A stretch of 64,000 nt of DNA from Pogostemon cablin. Taxonomy: Eukaryota > Streptophyta > Magnoliopsida > Lamiales > Lamiaceae. Positions 20,021 to 31,405 of this stretch are shown here, one piece after another; the first letter of the stretch is position 1; every line of letters starts with the position of its first letter. The translations under genes and the position numbers were made by a program. The DNA lies in contig CM042985.1 in assembly GCA_023678885.1 (NCBI GenBank), forward strand, positions 4,576,985 to 4,640,984. Direction: 5' to 3'. Below the pieces are notes generated by a model that saw only the letters and a list, made by a program, of their open reading frames with translations, did not search any database and was not told where the DNA came from.

Positions 20021-22711
20021 ATGAGGAACGAGTGGTGGAGAAAGCAACAAGGATTGCTGCAGTTGGGTTTAGGACAGTTGATTTCTTTCGACTTGGCAGT
20101 TATGGGTATCTCTTCCTCCTCTATTTCCACTCAAGGTTAAATTTCTTCTCTTCCTCATTCATCATCATTCTCTCTCTCTCTCTCTCTCACTTATTTTTTT
20201 AATTTTTAATGAGTATATAATTGAATAGGATGTTTTTTATCATCGTTTTTGGGCTGATTGTTGTATATATAGTTGAAGAATATAAGATTTGAACAAGGAG
20301 CCGATTTTAACATAATTTAATGAGTCTAATCATGATTAGTTGAAAATTTGTGATTAGTTCTTGTGCTTGGGTTGATATATATATTACAGTGGATGCTCCA
20401 CTCACGACGTCGTTTTCTACATACTTGACTTTGGCTCTGGTATATGGAGGCATCATGCTCTACCGCCGTCAAAAAATATTGGTAACTCTTTTTAACCGCC
20501 GTTAATATATACCGCTTAACATGCCCACATTACTACGACAAAAAATAATGCAGGTGCCATGGTATTGGTATATTCTCCTAGGCTTTGTGGATGTCCATGG
20601 CAATTATCTAGGTTTCTTTCTAATCTCGTTTCTCTTACCATATAAATTTAATTAAACATTTTAAAATCTAATTAATGAATTTTGATATATATGACAGTAA
20701 ATAAAGCGTATGAGTTTACGTCGCTTACAAGTGTGGCGTTACTAGATTGTTGGACCATCGCATGGGCAATTTTGATGACGTGGATATTCCTAGGCACAAG
20801 ATATTCCACGTGGCAGTTTCTTGGTTGTGCAATTTGTCTAGGCGGTCTCCTCCTTGTGCTTTTTTCCGACACCGGGGTGGGTGGTGGAGGTCCGTCAAAT
20901 TTAATTGCACCCTCTCTATGTCGTTTTGGTGTAACATCAATTTAATTGCATTCTCTCTATGTTATTTTGGTGTAACATCTTATGGGTCACGTGAAAAAAA
21001 GAATGAAATTATATTAAAAAATAAGGAAATAAAGTATGAACCCTGAAGACAATGATTGAATCATAACGTCATAGGAGATGATACACAAAAATAGCACATG
21101 TAATCCCGTGTCTTAATCACGTATTAAATGATATTCATGTAAACTTTTAAACGATATTTAGAAAATATGAACAAATAAAAAAACTTAATCATTAATAACA
21201 TCTTGTGATATTATGTATGTAGGTGGTTCGAATCCAATTTTGGGTGATTTTTTGGCAATTGCGGGCACATTCTTTTTTGGGATGAGCAGTGTTGGTGAGG
21301 TATATTTGTAATTAATTAATACCATAATTAGTAAATATATCTTGATTTTATTTTATTTTATTATATTTTATTTTTGTAATGCAGGAATTTTGTGTGAAGA
21401 GGAAAGATCGTATTGAAGTGGTAACGATGATTGGTGTGTTTGGTATGATTGTTAGTGCTTGTGAGATGTATCCTAAATAAAAACAAATTAGTTTGTTCAA
21501 TTACTGCTTAATTTAACCTTAATCTCTTTAAGGAAAATTAAGTTTGTATATGTATATATTTCCTTAACCTTAATTCTTGCAGTGCTGTGATAGAGAGGAA
21601 GACTCTTGAATCAGTGAAGTGGTCTACTGAACTTGTATGTGAAATTCCTTCTTCTAATTAATTATTACATTTATTTCTGAATAATTCATCAACATATATA
21701 AATTAGGATTAAGTTTGGTTAATGAGTTAATTAATGTGTTATATGGTCAGTTGTTGAGTTATGGTGCTTATGCAGCTTCAAGCTTTATGTTCTATACACT
21801 TGTTCCTTATCTTCTCCAGGTTAGTACTCTTATCTTTCCATTTTAATTTTATTTATTTATTTATTTTAATTAATTTTGTAAGCTTACAAATTCGATTTTA
21901 TAAGAGGTCACCAGCAGATTGCTAAGAATATATTATGTTTATGTTTAAAATCGATTCTAGTTATAAGTTTAGTACTTTGATTTTAGGATATTTTCTTGTA
22001 AGATAGATTGATATATATATATCGATTAAGATACATTTTCTCATTAAATTTTATTCAATTTTTTCTACTACAATATTACACTCATTTAAAACAAAAAAAA
22101 TAAGATCTAAATCAGAAAAAATAAAATAATAATTATACTACTACTTTCTAAAAGATCTAACAACACTAAAAAAACATATATTTTCATGCAAAATTTAAAT
22201 TAAAAAACCACACAAATAACTAAATTCAAGATTATTTAAATTTGTTATAGATGAGTGGAGCCACTATGTTCAATCTTTCACTTCTGACATCTGACATGTG
22301 GGCTGTTGCTTTCAGAATATTCATCTACAAGCAAAAGGTAGATACTAGTTACTACTATTTGCATTAATACTGTTTAATTTTTACTGGTAATTAATAAAAA
22401 GAAGTCCCTTTTTATTTTATTTTTTCTTTTGACAAAAAATAAATTTGGACAGTGAATTTGAATTTCAGGTTGATTGGTTATACTATGTAGCTTTTCTCCT
22501 GGTTGTAATTGGGATTTTCATATATACAAAAACGTAAGTCTCACTTTCTTGATCATCATGGTATCTTGCAATTATATATATGGATTAAATAAGGCATAAT
22601 TACAATTAAAATTAGGATATTATATTTTGCAGAGAGGAAAATGCAGACTGCGAGATAGGTGCTCCTGAATATAGTCTTATTGATGAAGAAATTTCCAGGC
22701 CTCAAAATTAG
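20021..22711 (+). CDS. SLC35F1/F2-type (DUF914) solute carrier, tandem copy B
   Basis: Paralogue of the upstream gene with the same eleven exons and phases: 20021-20135, 20390-20481, 20554-20611, 20698-20889, 21223-21299, 21385-21467, 21583-21634, 21751-21819, 22251-22337, 22469-22533, 22633-22711. They sum to 969 nt, or 322 residues; the four missing residues lie near position 13. Multi-spanning membrane protein of the drug/metabolite transporter superfamily; the substrate is not predictable from sequence. Shared signatures are APLTTSFSTYLTLALVYGG, GFVDVHGNYL, SVALLDCWTIAWAILMTW and SDMWAVAFRIF. The C-tail has EYSLIDEEISRPQN. The acceptor of exon 7 (TTCTTGCAG) is normal, while the donor after exon 4 is GTCCGT, weaker than GTGCGT in copy A. 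Compact introns and a promoter without the 291-bp MITE make this the better preserved copy. Confidence 0.9.
20898..20979 (+). repeat. Tandem 41-bp duplication in intron 4 of gene B
   Basis: AATTTAATTGCAYYCTCTCT...GGTGTAACATC occurs twice in direct order. It partly explains why this intron (333 bp) is longer than in copy A (115 bp). Confidence 0.75.
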
Positions 22712-23845
22712 CATTTTTTTTATTCATATCATTTATTTATTTATTATTGTCACACATTTTTATTGAATAGATTTTTAGTAACATTTTCCATAAAGAGTGC
22801 CATTAGTTTCCTTTTACACATAACATGAAAATTTAACATTTGATATGCTGTACATTAATATTTATATTAATTTTTATGTAACGTGTGTGTATTTGTTTTT
22901 TTTTATAAATTATAACATTCTTATGTTCTTTTTTTTAATAAGAAAATAAAAAGAAAATTATTAAAATTTCAGTAACAAAGTGTATAAATTTTTATTTGTT
23001 AATGTGTAATATACTTTTATTCATCAATTTATAACTTTTAAATGTAGTGCACAAATTTGAATTTTAAATGTAGGATTTGCGGAGAAATTTCGAAATTGAA
23101 TTTTCACTTAGAATGGTAACATGCTAGTGTGAATCTGCACCTTTTCTCTCACACTATGAATATATGAAATCTCTTTATTTAACTCTTAAAAAAAAAATTA
23201 AACTAGCATTAGATAAAAACTTGAGTAAGATTGTTTTATGGAATAATTTAAAGACTTGACTAAGATTATTTTATGAAATGAATTTCGCAAAATTGATAAG
23301 AAGTTATAATTTTTTTAAATAAAAAATTGATAACCTATTGATAAAAAGTAATAATAGTACCTTAACTCAAAACATAAGGACATTATAGGTAATGAACCAT
23401 AATAATATAATTATATTAATAAAGTTAACACTAAATATAAGATAAATTAGTAAATGAAGCATAAAAGATATGTGAATCAACGAGTAAAATGGATCATGAC
23501 TACTAATATAAACAAACATCCAGAAACAAAATTTAATTTATTTAACTTTTTTTTTAGTCATTTTGAAAAAAAAATAGATTTAGGGACTTTCAAGCTTAGT
23601 TGTTTCGTAAAAAAGATTAATGTTAAAAAAAAACTGAAATTGATAAAAAAAAATTAAAATGAAAAAAAGTTATAAGTTAAAAGAACTAAAATTGAATTTA
23701 ATAAAAATCACAGGACGAAAATGATATTAATTCGAGAAATCTAGCATCCAGACACAAAATGTTTTTCTTGAATAATTTTCGTAAACTAATTAATTAATGA
23801 TTAATAATTGTTGAAATTTACTAATTTAAAAAAACAGTAGATAAT
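22712..23845. other. AT-rich intergenic region between SLC35F gene B and TAF12
   Basis: It holds the 3' region of gene B and the promoter of TAF12. I see no element ends or open frames of note. Confidence 0.5.
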
Positions 23846-23917
23846 ATGAAAATTTACTTTATATACTTTGTTGGCCTCTCTGCACGTTTATTCTTGGTTC
23901 CCTCTTTTTCCGACCCG

Positions 23918-26900
23918 ATGGAACAAACACCCACCGCATCGCAACCACCCTCTGAACCGCCGCCGGTGACTCCCCAACCACCGACCGCCACTTCCTCCAC
24001 TCCCACTTCCTCCGCACCTCCTTCCCTTCCATCGCCAATAACCCCCAGTTCCTTCTCGAACACAAACCCCATTCCCGCACCCAAACCTCAGACTACGTCA
24101 CAGTCCCAACAATCTGCCTCCTCCCAAGCAAGGCCAGTTTTCAATACCCGACCATGGCAACCTGGGGCGCCCTACTCGCACTTCTCTCTCCCATCACCCC
24201 CACCGCCTGCTTCCTCGGCTGCACCGTCCTCTTCGATTTCCGCGCCGCCGCACCCTCGCGGCGGAATGGCCATTGGAGTCCCGGCGCATAATCCCTCCAC
24301 CCCTCCCCCTCCGCCTGCCTCTTTCTCATCACTCGCTCCTCCATCTTACGCTCAACAATCACAGGTGAATTACTGCTTTATTAATTTAATTTTTGAGTTA
24401 CCATTACGTTTTTAGAGTTCTCGATTAGGGTTGGCAAAGAAAAAAGCGTGTAAGAACTTGATTCTTAGTGTCTAGATTACATTGGGACTTTGAATAGTGA
24501 GAAGGCACACTTTTTGTTAGTGATTAATTTGATATATATGCCCTTCAGTTTGAGTATTTACTCTGTGGATTTAAATTGAGTTGTGAATATGGTGTTGAAT
24601 ATACATTGTTGTAGTTCTTATTGTTCTTCACAGTTTTGTGCATACACTTGGGGTATGGTATTAGCATGGATTGTTCTTTGTCTTGTAGATTAGGCAGCCG
24701 ATTCAAGGAATCGGGATGACTGGTGCTCTCGGGATGACATCTTCAATGCGGCCTACAGGGATCCCTCCCAATCAGTTGAGGCCTTCACAGTCACCTCTCA
24801 GACCACAGACTAGCTCAAGTGGCCAGTCTCCTTCTGCGCAGGTTGCTATTGTATTCGATTATGATATTAGTAATGAAAGAGTAAAAGACAATGATAGACT
24901 GCGGTGTCATTTATGATTTAGATTTAATTTGATAATTTCATGATTGGAGAATACTCAGAATACAAAGTTGGGATCTTTCTTGAGAAGGAGAAGTTTCTAT
25001 TTCTTGCTTATTTTTTGGTCTGTATACTTGTGATATCCTTTACTTAACACTCTGGAAAAATATAATAAGACCCGTTACTCAGTTTAGATGTCTGAAAGTT
25101 AGCATCAAGTGTTGTTATCCATAAGTTTCTGTTTAGTTATAAAACTGGCTTGTAACTTGATTGAAATGGTCGAAACATACTTTTTAGCTGTACATTTGGC
25201 TTCACATTTCTAATAATCCACATTGTAATTAGAATTTTCAAGGGCATAGTATGTTTAGAGCTTCCTCATTGGGATCTCCTGGGTCCCCATCACCTAGTAG
25301 TTCTCAAGGTCCACAATCTCAGAACCAGCTCTGGTTGTCTTCTGGAATCCAAGGAAAACCTCCTCTGCCTACCACATCATTGCGGCCACAAACGAGTCCT
25401 CAATCATTTCAGCAAAGATCACAGATTTCTCAGCAGCATCACCATAACATGTCTACCACACCTCAGCAACAGACAATTAGTTCTACTCAGCCGTCACCGC
25501 AACCCTCAACCTCAGGCCAGGCCCAGGAACATTTCAGTGGACAATTTCCAGCTTCCAGAATTCAACAATCCATAACTCATCAACAACAGATTTCAAGGGG
25601 ACCAGGATTGGGAACTCAAAGACCACCACTTGGTACGACACAGTCTATTACATCACAACCTGGAGCCTCTAGTAAACCTGTCACTGCAGACACTGAAGAA
25701 CCTTCTAATAGAATTCTAAGCAAGCGAAGCATTCAAGAGCTTGTGAACCAGGTAAAGATGTCCGCCTTGTTTTCCATTGATGATTACGTTTGTTAATCTG
25801 GACTCCCGAATTTGCTTTTGTTCTCACCATTTAAGACTCAAAGACTATGTTTAATCAGAAAGCTAACACTGTGAAATACATTATATTTGTGTATGGATGC
25901 TACTTATGTATTCAATCGCCTTGTTCTTTTATTTTATGTGAAGGACTGTCTGGTTGAATTGCTGGAACTTAAAACTGTATATTTTTGTTGTTACAACCTT
26001 TGGTTCTTCTATTTTTTTTATATTTCTGACTTCTGAGCCATTTCTTATGATAATATTTTTGACCAAGTGATTTGTCGTCTCTCAATTTTCCAGATTGATC
26101 CATCTGAAAAATTAGATCCTATGGTTGAAGATATTCTTGCAGACATTGCAGAGGATTTTGTGGAATCTGTAAGTTGGCACATATATGTACTGCGTTGTAA
26201 TTTTCTGTGTTTGTAAATGTTTTGATTTTGGTTTCCCTCTTATCAACTTGAGGATAATTTGCATCATTTTACTTTCGCTATCTGAGTCCATCTTCACCGT
26301 GGATCATCTGTTGTTGATTTCACATGCATACATGCACATTCTGGCATTAATAAGTAAATGTGCTCATTTGGATTCAAAGATGAAACCAGTGGGCAATTTT
26401 ATTGTTTGTATCATTTCTGCTCAGTGCATTTGTCATGTAGGTATTTGCATAATTGTTCTCTGCTGTTAATCTTTCATTGATTTTTCTCTTAATTTTACTT
26501 TCCTACTCCAGATTACAACCTTTGGATGTTCGTTGGCCAAGCATCGAAAGTCTTCCACTTTGGAAGCGAAGGACATACTTCTGCATCTTGGTTTGTTTCA
26601 TTACGTTTGTTTTTATCATGCAGATATATGCAGAACTTGAACTTCTAATATGTACCTTGAATCAGAAAAAAATTGGAATATGTCTCTTCCTGGGTTTGGT
26701 GGAGATGAAATCAGGACTTACAAAAAACCGGTATGATTTTTTGAGTATTTATCTGCAAATGTCTTCAGAACTATTTTCTTTATTTCTAATGCTTAATTTT
26801 AGTCTGTATACTTGTGCTAAATTTCTTCTTCTTCTTTTTTTTTTATCCTTACATATTCCTTGTCTTCTCAAGATTGTCAGTGAAGTTCACAAGGAGCGAC

Positions 26901-27263
26901 TTGCAGCTGTAAGTTTTGCTTCTGCACTTCCCCTTTTAAAAAAAAGTGTCTTTGTTGCGTAAAAAATGTATGGTTATGCATTTTTTGGAAATAACAAATC
27001 ACGGGTGCAAATATATTTGATTGAACATGGATGTGAAGATGTTTTCTTGAGTTAATATAAATATCAAAACATTCATAGTATATAAATGCTTCTGGCGACC
27101 TCAAGTCTGCATGTTTTTGTCTTGGCAGGTAAAGAAGTCAATGTTTGCTTCAGATAAGACCTTAAGTGGACCATCTGGTGGGAGCGCCAAAGGTCATCTG
27201 GCTAAGGGACCTGCCGTTACTATAGGTTCCCCTCCTAATCCTAAAATACGTGAAGCTGCATGA
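23918..27263 (+). CDS. TAF12: TFIID/SAGA subunit TAF12 (EER4-like)
   Basis: Nuclear general transcription factor subunit; TAF12 pairs with TAF4 in TFIID and with ADA1 in SAGA through its histone fold (family knowledge). Eight exons: 23918-24364, 24689-24841, 25233-25751, 26094-26168, 26512-26590, 26666-26730, 26873-26908, 27129-27263; 502 residues. Residues 1-355 are a low-complexity region rich in Pro, Ser, Gln and Thr. The histone fold follows (about 359-430): SKRSIQELVNQ, LDPMVEDILADIAEDFVES, then ITTFGCSLAKHRKSSTLEAK and DILLHLEKNWNMSLPGF. The C-terminal helix is IVSEVHKERLAAVKKSM. Exon 3 starts at the AG before AATTTTCAAGGGCAT (NFQGHSM), which keeps the frame. An in-frame ATG exists 72 bases upstream (23846); I chose MEQTP because the extra residues are hydrophobic and atypical. 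Plant TAF12 proteins are usually about 540-680 residues, so this is compact but complete. Confidence 0.93.
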
Positions 27264-28371
27264 CACCACATGGAAGTACAGCCCTACTTGCGCCTGTTTT
27301 TTTTTATAGGTATGACCATTGTATTAAGTTGACCTTGAAAACAACATATTTGCATATATCTATGTGGCAAAACGCTCTCCTGCCCACTATGCAAAGAGTT
27401 TAAATATGCTAATCGGCAATCGCTGATGTGTAGTGGGGAAGTTAGCTAACGTAAAATCATGAAATCTAAGCACTTTAAGCTGTGCCAGTGTGTTGGGGCC
27501 GTAGCCAATTCTTTTTTAGGCTGACGTTGATGGGATATAATTTCGTTGCAGTTAAACAGTGAGAATCGTTATTTGGTGAAAACATGAAGTCGAGTTTTGT
27601 TCATCTATTTCGCTTTTACTTTTTAAATATTCAGCTCTTTTTTATCCTTCTGATCATTTAATCTACCGACTCATCTATTCTTTCTTGCAATGCAGGTAAG
27701 ATTTGTAGCAAAGAGAACGTTTCACGTCGCGAATAGTAGAAGCCGTGGAAAAATGAGGTGCTCTGATCTAATTAATTATGAACTAACTTAGCCTTCCTTT
27801 TTGCTGTATCACAGTTATTAAAAACTTTCTGATGGAAGGGCTAAAAGTTGTAAATCAGATTTTGGATTTGTGTTTGACAAGTTTTTGATGCAACTAATCT
27901 TTGTGAATGGCAATGATATGGTCTCTTGGAATTTTTTTTTTCTTTTTCGCTTCGGTATGCATTGATGATACAAATTCATAAGGTTATTTGGACTGAGCCC
28001 ATTAGTTAATTGGGCCAGAACATGATTTAAGACGTGGGCTGGGCCGAGCCTTCTTGAGGTTCAGCCCATCTTCTCCGCTTTTCGGCCTTTGCCACTGGTT
28101 TATAATTCTGTTCTGTGGGGATTAATTACACGCTTATGTAATTTTTCTTTTTAATCATTTAAAGCGACACTCAGAAACCTGTATGAATAATGAATTATGA
28201 ATAGTATATATTGTAGTACAGTAATATGTGTTAATAATATTAATATATACTCGAAATTTGAATTTTCAGAATTTCAAAAGGGTACGTCTGTGGAATGCCA
28301 AAAAGCCAGTCAAAAGGTTACATAATTTTTTTTTTTTTTGGCTAGTTTGTTATTAGTGAAAATCAAGAAAC
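27264..28371. other. 3' region of TAF12 and intergenic sequence
   Basis: The TAF12 trailer probably extends to about 27900. A possible intron in the untranslated part ends at CTTGCAATGCAG (about 27695). No further gene is seen. Confidence 0.4.
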
Positions 28372-28375
28372 AAAA

Positions 28376-28439
<64 letters not shown>
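28372..28439. repeat. Poly(A) run followed by an (AT)n microsatellite
   Basis: About 22 A then about 23 AT units, read directly. Confidence 0.9.
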
Positions 28440-28443
<4 letters not shown>

Positions 28444-28625
28444 GTCTGTCTAGATTCCCTTTCCCACTTATTTACATTGTTTATCCAAGGCTTTTTCGGT
28501 ATTCTTATAATTAAGGTTATCTAAAAAGTTTGAACATTTTGCATCCATAATACTATTCTTTGATTAAGAAAAACACGCAATAGGAATATTCAAGATTAAA
28601 GAATGAAATCATTGCTAGTCACATT

Positions 28626-30029
28626 TAGCGATGTCAAAATTGATTGGGCAAACCCGCCTTAACCAATCAATTTCTTAACCCAAAATTAATAAAAACTCGC
28701 CCCACTTTAAACCCATTAGAGTGTGGGCTAACCAGCACCGCACCATCAACCCAACATCAACTCACTTTTATAAATTAAAATTTAAAAAAGTAACATACAA
28801 CTTTTAGATTTTAATACGGAATATTTAAATAATAAAAATATTATCATCCAATCCTGCCCCTATCCCACCCACCCCAAAAAAAATTTTTAATTTTTTTTAA
28901 ATTTTAATATTTAAATAATAAAAATATTATCACCCAACCCTATCCCTACCCACCCCACCCCACCCCACCCCCCCCCACCCCCCCAAAAAAATATTTTTTT
29001 TAATTTTAATATTTAAATTATAAAATATTATCATCCAATCCTACCCCTACCCAACCCAACCCACTTCCACTCCCCCCCCACCCCCCCGAATTTTTTTATT
29101 TTCTTTTAAATTTTAATATTTAAATAATAAAAATATTATCACTCATCCCTACCCCTACCCACACAACACCACCACCCACCCCCTCCAAATTTTTTTTAAA
29201 ATTTTTTTTAGAATTTAATATTTAAATAATAAAAGTATTATCACCCAATTCTACCCCTATCCACCCACCCACCACCCCGACAATTTTTTTTTAATTTTAG
29301 ATTTTAATATCCTAATTTTTTTTAGATTTTAATATTTAAATAATAAAATAAAATTGGGGGGGTTTAGGGGTAGGGTTGTGGTGATAATATTTTTATTATT
29401 TAAATATTAAAATCCAAAATTTATTAAAAATATTTTTTTTTGGGGGATGGTGTGGGTAGGGGGTAGGGTTGGGTGATAATATTTTTATTATTTAAATATT
29501 AAAATCTAAAAGAAAATAAAAAAATTGGGGGGAGGGGGGAGGGGGGAGTAGGTGGGGCTGTGTAGGGGGCAGGGTTGGGTAATAATATTTTTATAATTTA
29601 AATATTAAAATTTAAAAAAATAAAAATAAATTTTTTGGGGGTGGGTGGGTTGGATAGGAGGTAGGATGTGTGATAATATTTTTATTATTTAAATATTAAA
29701 ATTTAAAAAAAAAATAAAAAAAATTTGGGGGGTGAGTGGGTGGGTTTGTGGGGTGGGTAGGGGTGGGGTTGGATTATAATATTTTTATAATTTAAATATT
29801 AAAATCTAAAATTTTAAAAAAATTTGGGGGTGTGTGTGTGGGTGGGGGTTGGTAGGGATTGGGTAGGGTGATAGTATTTTTATTATTTAAATATTAAAAT
29901 AAAAAATAAAAAAACCCGACCTGCAATAATTCGACTCACGATGAGCCCAACCCGTGATGACCCAATTCATTTGGGTCAACCAAAGGACGGATTATGATGG
30001 GTTCAGCCCAATAACCCAAATTAACCGCT
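28626..30029. mobile_element. Foldback hAT-like element made of two opposed minisatellite arms (about 1.4 kb)
   Basis: CTAGTCACATT is repeated on both sides (28615-28625, 30030-30040), containing the likely 8-bp hAT target duplication. The termini are imperfectly inverted: TAGCGATGTCAAAATTGATTGGGC at left; the right end reversed reads GAGCGGTTAATTTGGGTTATTGGGC. Between them, from about 28800 to 29330, roughly six units of 90-115 bp combine an AT palindrome (ATATTTAAATAATAAAAATATT) with a C-rich block (ACCCTACCCCTACCCACCCC). From about 29345 to 29900 the same unit recurs in reverse complement with GGGTAGGGGTAGGGTTGGGT blocks. No protein is encoded. Confidence 0.75.
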
Positions 30030-30040
30030 CTAGTCACATT

Positions 30041-31230
30041 CATCAACAAGAACTAAGAGTGGACCATGAAAGGGAAGTTGGCGAACCTTTCGTGGTTAAT
30101 ACATTTCAAAAATGTTAAATTAAACCCAAAATCTAATGAAAGACAATTTCATGAAATGAGTGAAATGAATATGTATTTCACTTTTTAATTACTTAAATTT
30201 TCGTAATTTAGTGAGACGGCATCACTTTCTACTTGTCTATTCAAATATATTATTCATCTTATACAATTCACTTCCTGAAAATATAATCATATCATATGAC
30301 GTATCTTTTAATTTAAAAGTTAAATAAATTAGGTTAAAATTGGTTGCGTCAATCAGTGGATAATTCCATTATTTAAGATGGGGCCAAATAAAAGTTAAAT
30401 CCTTAATTAATTAATCAATGTTGAGTTTATTTAACTATTTTATTTATCGTCTCATTGGTTGCATCAAAGATTCCACTTTACTTCCACCAAAAAAAGAAGA
30501 TTTCTTCACTTTTCTTCTTGTTCAGTTTTTTAAAGAGAGTTCAATGATTCAATCCTTTCCGAAGCTATGATTAGAAATGTATATTTTATAATCGTGTATA
30601 TTTTTTCCCATAAAATGAACTTCTACATCTTAATTCTTAAGGTCACAAACTATTTTCTTTAAATTTTTAAAATTTATATAAATTATATGCATTTGAAAAT
30701 TTAATTAAGATCAATTAAGATTTCGTAAAAGTATAATGCCTTATCACGCGTTGTTCAGATTTCAACAAGAAAAAAGAAAGTAAATCAATATTCAACATAA
30801 ATTTCTAGGTATAATATTCTAATATTTTTTTTTCTCCTCTTACAAGAGGGAGGAATAAACTAAAGAATATTACACAAATTTGACACGTGGCAAATGTATT
30901 TGTATTTTATTTTTGATTTCTTTTTAATTTTCGAATTTAGTCTCTCAAAAGAGTGGATATATAAAACCATTTTCAACATAGAAATGATTACAAAGAAAAG
31001 AGAGATACATAGGCATTTGCTTAAAATATATTTTTTTTCCTCTTCATTTCTGTAGTAATATATATTGAGTCCCATCACATAAGAACATGGCAGTTATTCA
31101 TGAATATGAGATGGGTTGATAGGTGGCAATAGGAATTTTTTTATTTAAAATAAAACAAATTTAATTAATTAATTAATCATCTCTGTACTTTTTTGAATCT
31201 ATTTAAGCAAGGTGGGCAGCTCATCGCCAA
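30041..31230. other. Intergenic, upstream of the nucleoside hydrolase
   Basis: AT-rich with no open frame of note. The last part should hold the promoter and 5' leader of the next gene (leader probably from about 31200). I cannot assign specific elements. Confidence 0.4.
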
Positions 31231-31405
31231 AGACTGGAGTCATAGCTGACGCTGCAATCCTCTTATCTTTTCACTATCAATCAAATTCTGTGCGCATATA
31301 TATTCTTTACCAAGGGATTCCGTGATTTAATTACAAAATTCTGGGACCCTATTCAAAGTTTTTCTTCTTTTCATTATTGGAATCTCCGTCGGAGAAAAGG
31401 TGGTG

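Noticed and set aside
23846..23917. Upstream in-frame ATG extending TAF12 by 24 residues
   Set aside because: The extension is hydrophobic and unlike TAF12 N-termini; MEQTP at 23918 leads straight into the usual Pro/Ser/Gln-rich region. Not excluded without transcript data.
26453..26962. 169-codon open frame inside TAF12
   Set aside because: It reads through introns 5 and 6 in the wrong frame; the TAF12 exons in the correct frame are supported by splice sites and histone-fold homology.
28770..29900. CRISPR-like regular repeats
   Set aside because: The spaced units are a minisatellite in a plant transposon: spacers are not unique, units are palindromic AT blocks, and orientation reverses at the centre.
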